Shown piece after piece: positions 22,929 through 35,184 of a DNA stretch of 64,000 bases. A model generated the notes under the pieces. It searched no databases. It was not told the DNA's origin and saw nothing but the letters and a program-made list of their open reading frames with translations. A program made the position numbers and the translations under genes. The stretch spans positions 31,038,789 to 31,102,788 of the forward strand of contig NC_052350.1 of the NCBI RefSeq assembly GCF_009727055.1, written 5' to 3'. The stretch is from Benincasa hispida. Lineage: Eukaryota > Streptophyta > Magnoliopsida > Cucurbitales > Cucurbitaceae. The first letter of the stretch is position 1, and the number at the start of each line of letters is the position of its first letter.

Positions 22929-24810
22929 TGAAGGGATCGAATCCCTACGGAAGCATGTGAATGCCTTGCATTTAGATAATCGAATTTTAAAGAACAAAAA
23001 CTAGAAATCAAATCATGCATTTGTTGGATAAACGTTCAAAGAAAATATAGGCATGCTTAAAAAAGGAAAAATAGGAGAAATCACAACTTACCTTTGTTGA
23101 TTCCTCTAGTTTTCTTCTTCCATCGTTATCAATAATCTCGAACTTCTCCAACGTAGAAGGATATCACCAACGAGATTACCTTGCTATTCTCTAGGATTCG
23201 AAGAACTTGGAAGTGTGGTCTCTAAGGACTCTGAGGAGGAAAAGGGTAGAGAATTCTAAAGAGAAATTAGAAAAAAGGTGGAGGTTAGGTTTTTGTGTGA
23301 TATCAAAAATTAACCTAAAATGGCTATAAGGATGTATTTATATGGAGAAGAGTTAACCCATTCTCCAAGAATTTTCTTTTATGCCCTTAGTGCTAATTAA
23401 TTAAATAATTGACACATTAATTGAATAACCATATATTAAATCCTATTTAATATACATTTAATTAATCATCATAAATATCAATGCTAACCTCCAATCTTCA
23501 TTATTTCTTAATCAATTAATTAACCATTAATTAATTAATTAAATATATTAAATTATATTTAATATGGAGTTAATTAACATATAAATATCACTTATTTATA
23601 TGTATACATCTCTTTATGAATCTAATTCAAATGTATCTAATATTTGAATCTTATTCAAATATAGCTCTTACATAATTTGGATAGATTATGTTTATAATTA
23701 ACCATTATATATTAATCTCATTAATATAAAATTCTCTCATTTTATTTGAAAATTTTAAATCATTCCTCATTACTATCCTTTAGTGAGCTAACAAAAGAAC
23801 CTTATGGACCTACAGATTAGAAGCTCCAATGATATGAGATTAATTAATTGATTAAACTTCTTTAATCTGATTAATCAATATTCATTAACTACCGTAGTTG
23901 TACTCTTCGCACTGTAGATATATTTCTGTGTCCATAGATATAACCAATCAACAGTGAGTCAACCCTTCTCAAATTGCTCATAACTATAGTTGGGTCAAAT
24001 TACCATTTTACCCCTATAGTTATATCTAACTCCTTAAGTACCACCGATTCCTGTAATAAACAAATAGTATATAGTCAAACTATAAACTAACACCTCTCGG
24101 GCCAGTGAGAGGTTGAGGCCTCATTGTTGAAGACTCGAAACCAGCTATTAAAGGAACAATTTATCTATTTTCTCAAGAGATGGAAATGAGTGAATTTCAT
24201 CTTGTGTAGTTGTGTTTCCAGCTCCTTAATTAGACAAATCCCCAAAATGGTAGGCTTATTAAGTCGGCTATCATGGCCACTCTCACCCATGCAGATCAAA
24301 AGACTGTCATCATAAATAGGAGTTCACAACTCACTTAGGATTAAGGTCAAATCTCCTATGGTCATCCTAGTGAAATATTAGTTTCTTCAAGTAACGGTGT
24401 TATAAAGATAAACTAATTATTTCGAAGTCTGATCTATTTATAAACTCCTTTATATAAGCTACACCTACTCACCTATTTCTACATGAACAATATGGTTCAT
24501 ATTGTTTGTAATACTTATATCCCATATAACAATTACAAAGTGGGTCGTATCCGTAGTGTTACCAGGATGAGGCATCCAATCTTTATCCATTTATTGCAGA
24601 CCTTTTAGGTTATTACTTGAACATGAACCACCTGTATGTTAACTACATACTGTCAAAGTGAATCATATAACCTTGGATCTTAGTTTATTGGATTAAATTA
24701 ATGTTGTCTAAATGTCAAATTAAATACCTCTATTTTTATTAGATAAATAATTTGTGTAAACAACACTACAAACCATGAGATACACTAGATTTATGACATC
24801 AATCCCAACA
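22929..24810 (-). repeat. Copia LTR (1,882 bp), complete
   Basis: On the minus strand it starts TGTTGGGATTGATG at 24810 and ends CCCTTCA at 22929. Its left side is a PBS and leader (5' LTR behaviour). Its right side abuts a truncated RNase H of another copia pol in the same orientation (3' LTR position). It is the reference copy for the related LTRs at 18834 and 55735. Confidence 0.88.
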
Positions 24811-25900
24811 TAATGTGCTTCTTGCGTTTATGACTTTTGGGTTCTTTAGAATTTGCAATTGCTCCACTATTATCACAGTTAGAGATGTCCAATTTTCCCA
24901 TGCGGGGAATGGGGGAGGGAATGGGAGGAAAAAGTTCCCCATGAGCTAAACGGGGATAAGGATGGGGAAAGCATTCCCAACCCCGGCCCGGACCCCGCTC
25001 CGTTCCCGTCCCTGCCCCATTAGCTTTTACATATTTATTTAGTATAATTATGTAATGGTATGTTATTATTATATATTATTATTATATAAATATTACATTT
25101 AAATTTCAAATTTGATGATTTATTGGGAAAGATAATGAATACGTTTAAATTGAATGTTTAAATTTAGATTACATATGTGAATAATTTGATTTATATTTAT
25201 TTCTTTCTACTAAAAATTAATTAGTTTTTTTAGCCCAAAATTTGAATAATTTATCTTTAAATTTAAATTGTCATATAAAACTAACCATAATAAACAATTT
25301 AGTGATAAAGTTAATTATTTAATTAAAATTTGCTAACATTAGTGATTTAAATTAATTGATTTTTAACCAAAAAAAAATGTGGCAATGGGGAAAAATTCCC
25401 CACGGGGAACCCGATCCCCGTGAATTCCCAGTGGGGAATCCCCACCCCGATTCCCATGGAGAATTTTACGGGGATGGGAAATGAAATGGGAAGCAGGGAC
25501 GGGGATGGGGAATGACATCCCCTGCCCCACCCTGCCCCGTGGACATCTCTAATCACAGTAGAGAGTGATAGGCAAATGCATATTTGGAACCACTTCCAAG
25601 TCGGTTAAGAACTTTTTAAGCCATATAGCCTCCTTCGTCGTTTTACATGCAGCCACGTACTCAGCTTCTATGGTGGAGTCAGCAGTACAACTTTGCTTAA
25701 TACTCCTCCAAACTATAGCTCCTTTGTTTATAGTAAATAATTATCCTGATGTTGATTTCCTTGAATCTATATTGATCTGAAAATTAGATTCAGTGTATCC
25801 TCTAAGGATCTGATCCTTAGCACCTTACATAAGCATATAGTCCCTAGTTCTCCGAAGATACTTGAGGATATTTTTAACAGCAGTCCAATGATCATATCCT
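24811..25900 (-). pseudogene. Copia RNase H, split by a MITE and truncated at its end
   Basis: The minus strand reads IKQSCTADSTIEAEYVAA, then LKKFLTDLEVVPNMHLPI, the C-terminal RNase H of a copia pol. The MITE at 24880-25551 interrupts it. On the other side the sequence resumes (CDNSGAIANSKEPKSHKRKKHI) and stops at the LTR edge at 24810. The family normally has about 50 further residues and a polypurine tract before the LTR, and both are missing. This domain would remove RNA from the RNA-DNA hybrid. Confidence 0.8.
24880..25551. mobile_element. hAT-like MITE, 672 bp, with perfect 8-bp TSD
   Basis: It is bounded by ATCACAGT at 24872-24879 and 25552-25559, an exact 8-bp target duplication, the length typical of hAT transposons. 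The ends are inverted repeats, TAGAGATGTCCA. There is no ORF for a transposase, so it is non-autonomous. Both arms are rich in GGGG and CCCC runs (24903-25017 and 25383-25540) around an AT-rich centre, so each arm can fold on itself. Confidence 0.9.
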
Positions 25901-26964
25901 GGTTTGGACTGAAACCTACTGACAATCCCACTGCATAGCATATGTCAGGTCGTGTATACAACATGGCATACATCTTACTACCAACAGCTGATGCATAGGG
26001 AATAAGTTTCATGTCCTCAACTTCTTGAGGTGTCTTAGGACACTGTTCCTTTAATAGATGAATTCCATGCCTGAAAGGTAACAAACCTATCTTGGAATTC
26101 TACATCTTATACCTAGACAACAACTTGTCTATATATAATGCTTGAGACAAGGCTAACTTTCTGTTCTTGCGATTCTGAACTATTTGGATTCCTAGAACAT
26201 ATTGAGCTTCTCCCAAATATTTCATTAGGAATTGGGTTGCTAGCCACTACTTGACATCAATTAGGTATCCTACATCATTCTCAATGAGTAGGATGCCATC
26301 AACATACAATACTAGGAAAGCTATAGTTTTGTTGATAATCTTCTTGTAGACACAAGGTTCATCAACATTTTGTTCAAAGCCATAAGATTTGATCGCAGTG
26401 TCAAACCTTATATTCCAGGATCTAGATGTTTGTTTCTACCCATAAATGAATCGTTTTAGCTTGCAAACTTTTTATCTTGATCCTATTCAATGAACCCCTC
26501 TGGTTGAGCCATATAGATAGTCTCTTCAAGATTGCCATTTAGAAAGGTTGTCTTGACATCCATTTCTCAAATTTCATAATCATAAAAAGCAGCTATGGAC
26601 AAGAGTATTATAATCGAATTTAACATGGCAATAGAAGATAAGGTTTTTTCATAGTTCACCCCCTCTCTTTGGGTATAACCTTTTGCCACTAGTCAAGCCT
26701 TATACCTTACCAGTTTGGTCTTGATTCCTCTTGTAGATTCATTTGCAACCTATAGGTTTTACCTCATCCAGTTGATCTATAAGTTTCTAGATCGAATTGA
26801 AGTACATAGACATCATTTTGAGGTCCATGGCTTTGATCCATTGGTCTTGATCTATATCCATTGCCTATTTATAGGTCAATGGATCCTCAATACCATCATC
26901 AGGTATGACGACCTGAGTTTTTGTTAAACCCATGTACCAATCAGGCTGTTGAACAACCCTCTCA
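25900..26964 (-). pseudogene. Copia reverse transcriptase, decayed
   Basis: Minus-strand frames give the copia RT blocks: QWIKAMDLKMMSMYFN near the start, GCK, VCKLKRFIYG (normally VCKLKKSIYGLKQ), then FLVLYVDGILLIEND, and further on IPYASAVGSKMYAMLYTRPDICYAVG in the 25767-26084 frame. The catalytic YVDD box reads YVDG (26295-26306), so one metal-binding Asp is lost. About ten stops or frameshifts interrupt the domain. It is flanked by integrase to the right and RNase H to the left, the copia order. Confidence 0.83.
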
Positions 26965-27850
26965 CTACGTCAAGGCACTTTTAACTCTTGTTGAAGGACC
27001 GGTCTGATCAATAACTCTTATTGAAGAACCGATCTTATCAACAACTCTTGTTGGCTTATTTGTAGCTTCTTTGGAAATTTCATTCAATACTAGTTTACTG
27101 CGAGGTTGATGATCTCTCATGTGGTCTTCTTCTAAGAATGTAGTGTTTGTCCATACAAACATTTTATCATCTTGAGGATCATAAAATAGACCACCTTTCA
27201 TTTTCTTGAGGTATCCTATGAATAGGCACAATTTTGAATGACGTTCCAACTTATTCGGGTTTTGCACCAACACATGTGTCGGGCATCCCCAAATTCTGAA
27301 GTCATGTAAACTATCTTTACGCCCTCGCCATAATTCATATGGTGTTTCAGAAACACTTTTTGAAAGAACCATGTTCAAAATGTATACTGTTGTATGTACT
27401 GCATATCCCAAAAACGAATTAGGCAACTGAGCATAGCTCATCATTGAACGAACCATGTCTAACAGGGTTCTATTTCTCCTTTCTAATACACCATTCTGCT
27501 GAGGTGTACCGGGTGCTGTGAACTGGGACTAGATTCCATGTTCTAACAAATAGCCCTGAAATCTCAAGTCCATATACTCTCCACCTCGATTTGATCAAAG
27601 TGTTTTAATTGTTTTACCTAACGGATTCTCAACCTCAACCTTATACTCGAACTTTTCAAGGGTTTCAAACTTGTAATGCATTAGGTAAATATAGTCATAC
27701 GTTGAATAATCGTCAATAAAACTGATGAAATATTCATATCCTCCTCGTGCTTAGACATTCATAGGACCACAGAGATCTGAATGCACGAGTTCTAAGGGTT
27801 CTTTGGCTCCAAGAGCTTTTCCTGTAAAAGATCTTTTGGTCATATTACCC
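26965..27850 (-). pseudogene. Copia integrase, decayed
   Basis: The core starts with LVHSDLCGPMNV (first Asp, at the left end of the 27751-28197 frame), then a stop, then YEYFISFIDDYS. The second motif reads SNRGGEY with Asn at 27589-27591 where copia integrases have Asp. The third, NGVLERRNRTLLDM, keeps the Glu. The C-terminal segment is the 163-residue open frame 26965-27456, including LGYAVHTTVYILN, GCPTHVLVQNPNKLE and the usual FIGY block. The integrase precedes RT, which separates copia from gypsy. Confidence 0.83.
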
Positions 27851-28480
27851 TCAAGAAAAGACTCATATGGAGGTAAATAGTTGTCTTCTAACTTACTTAG
27901 GAGTCTACTCTTAACTAATCTCTCAATCCTATTGAGATTAATGTGGCCAAGTCTCAAGTGCCAAAGATAAATATTAGGAGAAACTTTTTGCATTTTATTT
28001 TGAGTCTCAACTGTTTTAAACATCTCAATATTTAAAATAGATTTTGCTTCAGTTGGTTTTAACACATATAAGTTATTTTCAAGTTTTGCATAAAAAATTT
28101 GAACATCTCTTGAGTTAATGAACACTTCATTAATTTCAAAAGATATTTTATACAATTGTTCTAACAAACAAGAGATAGATATTAAATTTATTCTCATATC
28201 AGGGATATAAAATACATTTTCAAGTAAAATGAATCTATCACCAAAAAAATAACTTCAAATCTCCCACTGCTTTAGCTGAGACTACCTCTCCTGTTCCAAC
28301 CTTAAAAGTCGTCTTGCTCGCTACAGCTGTCTCTAGGAACTAGTTTCCTGAAGGAAAGTACAAATATGGTTAGCGGCACCTGAATCTAGTATCAAGGTCA
28401 ATTTATCATTTTCCACTAAACATGTTTCAACAACGAGTAAATCATATTTACCTTGTTTTGTCTTTTCAGCTTTCTTCTCA
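27850..28480 (-). pseudogene. Copia gag-pre-integrase and protease region
   Basis: The 148-residue frame ending at 27751 contains YLWHLRLGHINLNRIERLV, the gag-pre-integrase zinc-binding signature (H-x4-H type), preceded by LENNLYVLKP. Upstream on the minus strand the protease region (MRINLISISCLLEQLYKISFEIN) can be recognised with stops. I could not identify an intact D-T/S-G active site. Confidence 0.7.
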
Positions 28481-29315
28481 ACAAGGTATTTGGAGCAATT
28501 TCACGTCCAATGCACATCTTCATTACAACGGAAACATTTTCCTTTATTTGCCACTTTTTCCTTGCCTTCCCGATTTGCAGGAGTCTTTCTTTTCCCTTTT
28601 CCCTTCTTCTTTAATTGAATACCCTTATTCTTAGAAGTGGAAGGTCCAGACTTAGTTCTTGAGGACGATCCTTTTTGGAACTTATTAGAAGTAACAACAT
28701 TTGTTTTCCCTTATTGTCCCTTATTCTTCACGAGAGATTGCTAAGTCTAGAGCTCGTTTAAAAGAGTTGCCAGATTATATTCAATTTTATCCATCATTGC
28801 ATTCGTGCAGAATTGCAGGAAACTCTTCGAAAGAGATCCCATAATAAAACTATCTTACACTTCCCATCTATGACAACACCATTTGCCTCTACCATATTGA
28901 ATTGGACCATTATATCCAAAACATAATCTCTAACAGAGGTTCCTTCCTTCATGCAAAAGTTGTAAATGTACTTGAGAGCATCGTGTCTGACAAATGTTGA
29001 TTATTGTCCAAACATTTCCTACAACAAATCCATGATCACCTTAATGGTGATCATGCCCTCATGTTTCTTAGTCAAAACATCTGATATGCTGACTAAGATG
29101 TAGGCTCAGGCTTTTTCATTTGCCCTAACCCATCTATCATAGGCATCCCGAACATTTTGGTTTGCTGACGAGCTGGGAACTGGAGAACATTTCTTCGATA
29201 AAACGAACCTCAGGTCATCAATTACTAATATCGTGTTTATATTTGATTTTCATGTTGCATAATATTCATCATTAAACTTATCTGAAGTGAGTATTTGAAT
29301 TATAGAGTTAGACAT
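28480..29315 (-). pseudogene. Copia gag, decayed
   Basis: The ATG at 29315 on the minus strand opens a copia (UBN2 type) gag that is readable through stops: blocks such as SVRDYVLDIMVQFNMVEANG, homologous to the gag at 20222-20683. A lysine-rich tail and a damaged zinc knuckle lie near 28480-28560. It is the first ORF of the gag-pol region that ends at 24811. The untranslated leader lies to the right. Confidence 0.75.
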
Positions 29316-31110
29316 GCTGAAAATATAAACAAATTCTATTAGAGAATTTCTATTAAATCCAATCAAGTTTTAGCAAAAAGTAATAATGTACCCAAATTAC
29401 TTATTATCAATTTGCAACAGTACGTCAGTGAGTCAAAATAATTGCTACCAAGGGGCATTCAATTACTCCTTCACTAAATCAATATGCTCTTAACTAAATA
29501 CTAATACTAGAATAACTCTTATTCCTATAGTATTTAGTTACCGCTCCTTTGGTCAAGAACTTACTAACATATAGTAATTCTTGTAAGTGTAACCCTCCAT
29601 TTTCAGATCCCAGAGATTGGAATCAACAAGCTATCGAGGGGCAAACAATGCTGAGAATGGATCTAAGAAACCCTATTCATTTCTGAAGCTTGAGATGATT
29701 TGATCCCCAAGTCACAACCTTTCGAATGGGTGGTCGCATAAAAGCGACATGCAGGCAGAATGTGGGAATCTCATGGTGCAACCTAATGGAGGAGACCATA
29801 GGATGTGTTGACATACTTCCTTCTCCCACATACTATGAACTAATTCCCCTATTCACCTTGCTATTGACCCATGCAAACACTTTTCGAATAAAACAATCGC
29901 CTAAAAATGACACGAAGCCGAGCATGAATCTCACGGTATGAACTCTTAGGGACGTAAGAGCTAAAAATAATTTTTCTTCCACTAAAGTGTTCTAGACAGT
30001 TTTATATTTTTACTTAAGTATATTCTGGCTAATTAAATACAACCTAAGTCTAGGTGTTTATCTAAGTATAACTTTTATACTGGATTTAACCTACGATATT
30101 TAAGTGATAAACCTTTTAAAACCTCACATCACTCATGCATGCTCATAAAACAAGATTAACATAACTAAAAAACTGGCTCAATCCCCAGGAAGCAGGTGTT
30201 CTGTAAACCATTAACTTAAGTACCTCCAGCCTTAGACAGAATCTTGTCGAGTGAGCTTGTAACAAAAATTTTATAAGATAACGACCTATTTTTACTATTA
30301 AAACAAGTTTTCATGGTTAACCCTAGGTGAGCATGCAATTGTCTTTGTTATAGATTATAAATGTCCTCATGAAATCCTACATATGCATACTATATATTAT
30401 AACAAACTTTTAATCATGCAACATGCTTTCCTGTGGTGGAATTTTAAATCTACATGGCATACTTTACGCACAAACAAGATTTAATTTAATTAAAACATAC
30501 ATTCATAATGCATAATTAATTAAACACACACTAAAGTGAACCGGTTTTGGCATCCTAAGCAAGCAAACAACTAAATTATTACAACAATAATTTAGAATCT
30601 TACTCGAACTGCTCCCGAACTGTGTGAAAAAAGGCTTGAACTAGGCCTCCAAGGCTAAAAACAAGCTAAACTAGCTAGAAATGGATGAACAGAACCGAAC
30701 TAGTTCAATTTCGTTTTTAGCTTGTGCTTTGCTCCAAAATTTTCAAATTACAGCTTGATTTCAATTATAATGACTCTAGCAAATTTACAGACTCTTCTTT
30801 GCACATTAAAGCCCATAAACAAGTGAGCAATTACAATTATTACAACATAAGGAAGCTTAATTTTGATGCCAAAATCGTAATATATCCACTTTAGCAACCA
30901 CAACATTCATCACATGAAATAACACTCACCAAGCTAAAATTAATGCAAATTGAGTGCTTAAAACATGCTTGATACAAATTGTAAAAGTTAAAAACATGCA
31001 TGCGAAAGTAATTGGGAATATAAGTACTCTAATTTCATTAATTTAATGGATTAAGCATGCATGTTTATGAAAAGGGAAAAAATGGTTTGAGATACAACCT
31101 TTCATGAAAC
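29316..31110 (-). other. Copia untranslated leader and unassigned flank
   Basis: Up to about 29935 there are blocks shared with the leader at 20684-22914. Beyond that I see only AT-rich sequence. No PBS of the form TGGTATCAGAGC appears to the right, so the 5' LTR of this copia copy seems to be lost. A run of 22 A stands at 31113-31134. Confidence 0.5.
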
Positions 31111-31239
31111 TCAAAAAAAAAAAAAAAAAAAAAAGCTATTCTTTGGTTGAAAAGATCACGAAGACTTCGTGGACTATCCACTAGTTTCCAACCTTAGAAC
31201 GAATTGTGGGATCCAATTTGTGATGAAATTTAAAGAGAA

Positions 31240-31854
31240 AAAAGTGTTTGGGCGTGTTTGTACATGAATTTTTGGTCGTCTAGGATAACTCTTTTGGTAC
31301 ATTGCATGACTAATCATTCAAGGATCGAACCGTTAGTAATTTAGGGCTATACACAATTGCTAATGAACTTGGCTAGATTACTTAGGCTTAATGTAGTGTT
31401 TAATTAATTAGGCCTTTATAGGAACTAATTAATTGAGCATTTAGACTAATTAAGCAATCAACTAGTTCAATAGGGCATTAACTTCAATCTCTAAGTCAAG
31501 CAAACTAGCCAAGATTAGAATTAAGCATGCAAATAATCCTTTGAGTTCAATGAGCAACCAAGCAAACGAATGAATTCCAAATCCCTAAGCTAGATTTTTT
31601 AACTGAATTAATTCCCATTTAAATTATGCATTTACTTTCATGCTATTTAAATTACATTGCAATCAAAACAATCTCACAGACCTCCTCTGTTACCCATCAA
31701 GTTCAAGTTAAGTCTAAGATTGTCTTAGATTCTTTGTGGAGACGACTTGTTCCCACTAGCCTATAAGCTCTTGAGAGCGATTTATAAAGTCATTTGTTTG
31801 GGCCCCGATAGGCCTTGAATATATGTTCAAGCTTTTCAATCCAATCAAATAATT
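31240..31854 (+). repeat. Possible LTR fragment, + orientation
   Basis: The end of this stretch, gattctttgtggagacgacttg at about 31729-31750, resembles the U5 block tccctgtgttcgaccctgg of the gypsy LTRs, in + orientation. No boundary, PBS or target duplication is visible. No ORF of note. Confidence 0.3.
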
Positions 31855-32015
31855 TAGGGATGTGCAATGGTCGGTCGAAGTCAATTTTTCGACCAAATCT
31901 CCATCAAAACGACTATGGTTGGTTTAGTAAATACTTAAACCGACTTTGATCGTCAATGAGTGAAAACTGATCACTCAGCCAGACAATTTTGTTTGGTTTA
32001 ATTTTTCAATTTACA
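31855..32015. mobile_element. Possible hAT-type MITE fragment
   Basis: It begins TAGGGATGTGCAATGG followed by GGTCGGTCG and several inverted ccgac/gtcgg words, a style of sequence seen at hAT MITE ends. Only one end is recognisable and no target duplication was found, so the call is tentative. Confidence 0.3.
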
Positions 32016-32402
32016 ACTTTAACTTAACTCTTTGCCACTTAGCAATTTATGGACCTAACGATTACGTATTAAGTATTAATCTATGGCAATGAGCTAAAGA
32101 TACTCGACTAGTTTGTCAGATAATCCCAAACAAATGCAGTCATAAGGATAAGCACAAGATGAAAAATCCTTAAACTATAAAATGACAATATGAAAATTGA
32201 TCACAAATCTCATGAATTTACAAATCAAGAAAGAAACCTCAAAACTCGAGCCAGATAATCGTACCTTAGCCTAGAATCATACTTGAAATCATCCAATAAT
32301 AACTCAATACCTATAAAATTAGGAAATAAACATGTAAACTACAAGAATGATCTCGAATTAAGTAGAGACATTTGGCCTAATATTATACAAACACCTTATA
32401 AC
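32016..32402 (-). repeat. LTR copy D (left), partial, abutting the G3 3' LTR
   Basis: The stretch of about 110 bases before 32402 (tactcaatacctataaaattagg ... ccttataac) is nearly identical to 51551-51652, which likewise abuts an LTR starting TGACGG. The rest resembles the middle of the G3 LTR. In LTR sense it starts TGTTTGTATAAT. Its far end is lost. Confidence 0.6.
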
Positions 32403-33378
32403 TGACGGACCATATCATACGGTGTCGCTCCTGAAAGACGGTCATGCAAATGAATTTATATGCACTGAACAAACCCTTTATACTAACTAGTAGTACAAGT
32501 AACAAGTCCAGGGTCGAACCACAGAGAACCAAATATGGATTCCTAAAAAGTTGGAACTTGTAGGAAGTAACCAATGGGGGGTTTGTGAAAATCGTTAAAA
32601 TAAATTGTGAAAGCGAAAATTGTGCAATGTAAACAATTGAGAAAACTTATTATCGAAAAAATACTTAGCTTGGGTAATTATAATTCAATTCATTCCTCAT
32701 TAATTCTATCATGGACTATTCGGAGGATACATGAGATTATTTAAATTAAAACCTTAGTCTACTCGGTTAGAATCCTAAATGATAGTCCATAAAATTAAGT
32801 TGATTAAGAGAAAAGCAAGAATCCTTAACCAATCAATTAATCAACAGGCATTAATAAAGAAAAACTAAGCCAAATAGTCAGTTTCCATCGTCTAATTAAT
32901 TAATTGATTGAAATTTATCTAAGTTATAAAATAAATGCTTGCTAATTGGAATCCCAAATTAACACAATAAACCTTCTTAACTCATGCTTCTAGGTGACGA
33001 CTACCTAACGATTACAAATTAGGGTCAATCAAAGCAATTAATTTAACATGCATAGCTAATTTGTCAGATTATCCCATACACGAAAATTGAAGAATATGCT
33101 CAAGATAAATTTCATAAAATTCATAATAAAACTCACGGAATTACAAAACCAGTCTCAAGAATTAAATTGGAATGAAATTAAATTAACAAACCCAAGCTAA
33201 GTTCTTGCCCTTTAGCCACGGAAGATGTCGAAAATCAACATGATTGGCAAAGGGGAAGATTTTTTTACAAAAACTAAAAGAAAAAGGACAAAAATGAAGC
33301 TAGAAAAGAGGCTACAACAGTCAAAATCAGAAGAAGAAGGGATGAGATGGGATGATTTTGACTGAATTGCAAGGGTTC

Positions 33379-33388
33379 CTTTTATAGG
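33379..33388 (-). promoter_or_regulatory. G3 LTR TATA-like box
   Basis: CCTATAAAAG on the minus strand. The same sequence occurs at 52627-52636 in the right-hand LTR copy. It lies directly downstream of a cluster of GCGTTGCAACGC-like palindromes, as does the CTATATATAG of the related LTR at 18455-18464. Confidence 0.6.
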
Positions 33389-33394
33389 CCAGCT

Positions 33395-33662
33395 ACAGCG
33401 TCGCAATGCTAGGGAGAGCGTTGCACCATGTATGCTGGGGGATTCACGTCAAACTCGTAGCCTCGCGACGCTCTAAAGGAGTGTTGCAATGCTACCACCT
33501 CTGCCTTACAATGTTGAGGTTCCAGTGTTGGAGTGCTTTGCGATGGTTGTGTCCTTGATTTTCCAGAGCGTTGCAACGCTGCCTTGCATTTAAGCATTCT
33601 GTCCTACAGCGTCAACCTAGCATCAGACTTAGGTTTAATTGTAGCGTTGCGACGCTCGGCAG
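33395..33662 (-). repeat. Palindrome cluster in the G3 LTR U3
   Basis: It contains the perfect 14-bp palindrome agcgttgcaacgct at 33567-33580 and degenerate copies near 33396, 33417, 33464, 33480 and 33643. The related LTRs at 18466-18625 and 52641-52680 have comparable clusters in the same place upstream of a TATA box. Confidence 0.7.
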
Positions 33663-33860
33663 TGCAGCATCCTTCCTTTTTTTTTTTTGTCACTTGATCG
33701 ATTTAGCTTCTAATTTTGTCATTTTAGTGTCTTTAAGTCACGAACACTTAATCCAACTGCTTGTACACTCGATTCCTATAAAATAAGCAATTAAACTAAA
33801 TTAAGTAGCTAAACAACCCTGAGTTAAGCAGAAGAAAATAACACATTTCAAGTGCTATCA

Positions 33861-35184
33861 AACACCCCCAACTTAATTCTTGATCATCCTCAAGCAAGTC
33901 AAAACAAGCAATCATGCCAAAAATAATCAGTTTGTCAAACTAAAATGTTCCCTACTCAAGCCTCAACAGTCAACTAGAAAAAATCTCAATCGAATAGGTA
34001 ATCAAACAGCATTCCATCATTTCATGGACAGTTTGAAAATTCATTCTAAAATTTTTAATGCATGTTCAAGCTCAGAGTTATTTATTTTGAACAAGAGCGA
34101 GCCCGAAATGACCTTATGAAGCTTCTATTTATTTTCCCCCTACACTGGCTCGAAGGATCCTAAATTAGCTTTCCTAAATTCAAAGTGGTAATGACATAAC
34201 ATTGTATTGGTCAAAATCTATTCACCATCGCCTTTTTCACATGCTATTCAGGAAACTTAATTCAAGAAATCGACTTTCATTTTGGCTTGCCCACACGGGT
34301 GTCATGTGAATCATCCAACTACAGGCCAATTTCCCTTCAAAAGTGCCTAAGCCTACAGATTCCTCTAGGATACTTTAGCTCAGAGGGAAGCCACGGGTGT
34401 CATGGCTGCCCTAGGTTAATCATACACTTTGAAGAAGAGGAGTAGACCCCTAAACATGAATAACTGATTTTTTTTTTTTTTGGGGCGACAGTGATATTAA
34501 TTGACTATATCTCAAGCATGCATTACTAAATTGGACCTTAAGAAGTCTAATATCTATCACCAAGGCCTATCGGACTGACAACAAACTTATGGTCTCATAA
34601 TTCAATTCTAAGCAAGCATGCAGGGTCAAGATAGATATGCAAAGGGCTTGGAGATGTAATAAAAAATAATTAAGCAAAATTTTCAGAAATATCATGAAAA
34701 TTATGAACCCTTTCATTCGACCTATTCTCATGAAAAAACAATTCCTACGAGTGTGATAGGCTAGTCATCATAAGGAACAAAATAGCAAGACAAACTCAAT
34801 TAGGCAAGCATTGTCCGAGCACAGCACTCAAGGACCCCAAATAATATCCTCAATAAAAAATCAGCCCAAAAATCCAAACACCCCATCCACAATTTTTAAA
34901 ATACACATTGTCCCCAATGTGATAAAAAAAAAAAGCACGAGGGATCAGAATACTCCCCTGAACAATGAGGTGAAGGAAGGATGTAGGACACTCTACTCAA
35001 CTCCTTTTTCTTCTAAAAAAAATCCTACAAATAAGAATAATAGAAAGAATTAGGCTCAAATAAATGGAAAAATAATAGAAATAATAAAAAGAGAGATACT
35101 AAATTGAAATAAAATCCTAAAATCTTGGCTGCCTCCAGGTAGCCTAAATGTTTATGGTGGGTTGCTCCACCGTGATGGCTCGTT
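33861..35184 (-). other. G3 polypurine tract and untranslated 3' region
   Basis: No coding similarity. The polypurine tract lies at 33861-33874. A copy of the G1/G2 3'-UTR motif is at 34276-34323 on the minus strand (gtagttggatg, then atgacacccgtgtgggcaag). A weaker second copy is at 34387-34412. Confidence 0.65.

Larger units (their letters stand above)
32403..33860 (-). repeat. G3 3' LTR (copy C, 1,458 bp)
   Basis: On the minus strand it starts TGATAGCACTTG at 33860 and ends GTCCGTCA at 32403. A polypurine tract, aagttgggggtgtt, precedes it (33861-33874 on +). The U3 part contains the palindrome agcgttgcaacgct (33567-33580) and variants. The TATA-like CCTATAAAAG is at 33388-33379, downstream of them. 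U5 carries the gttcgaccctgg block. Confidence 0.85.
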
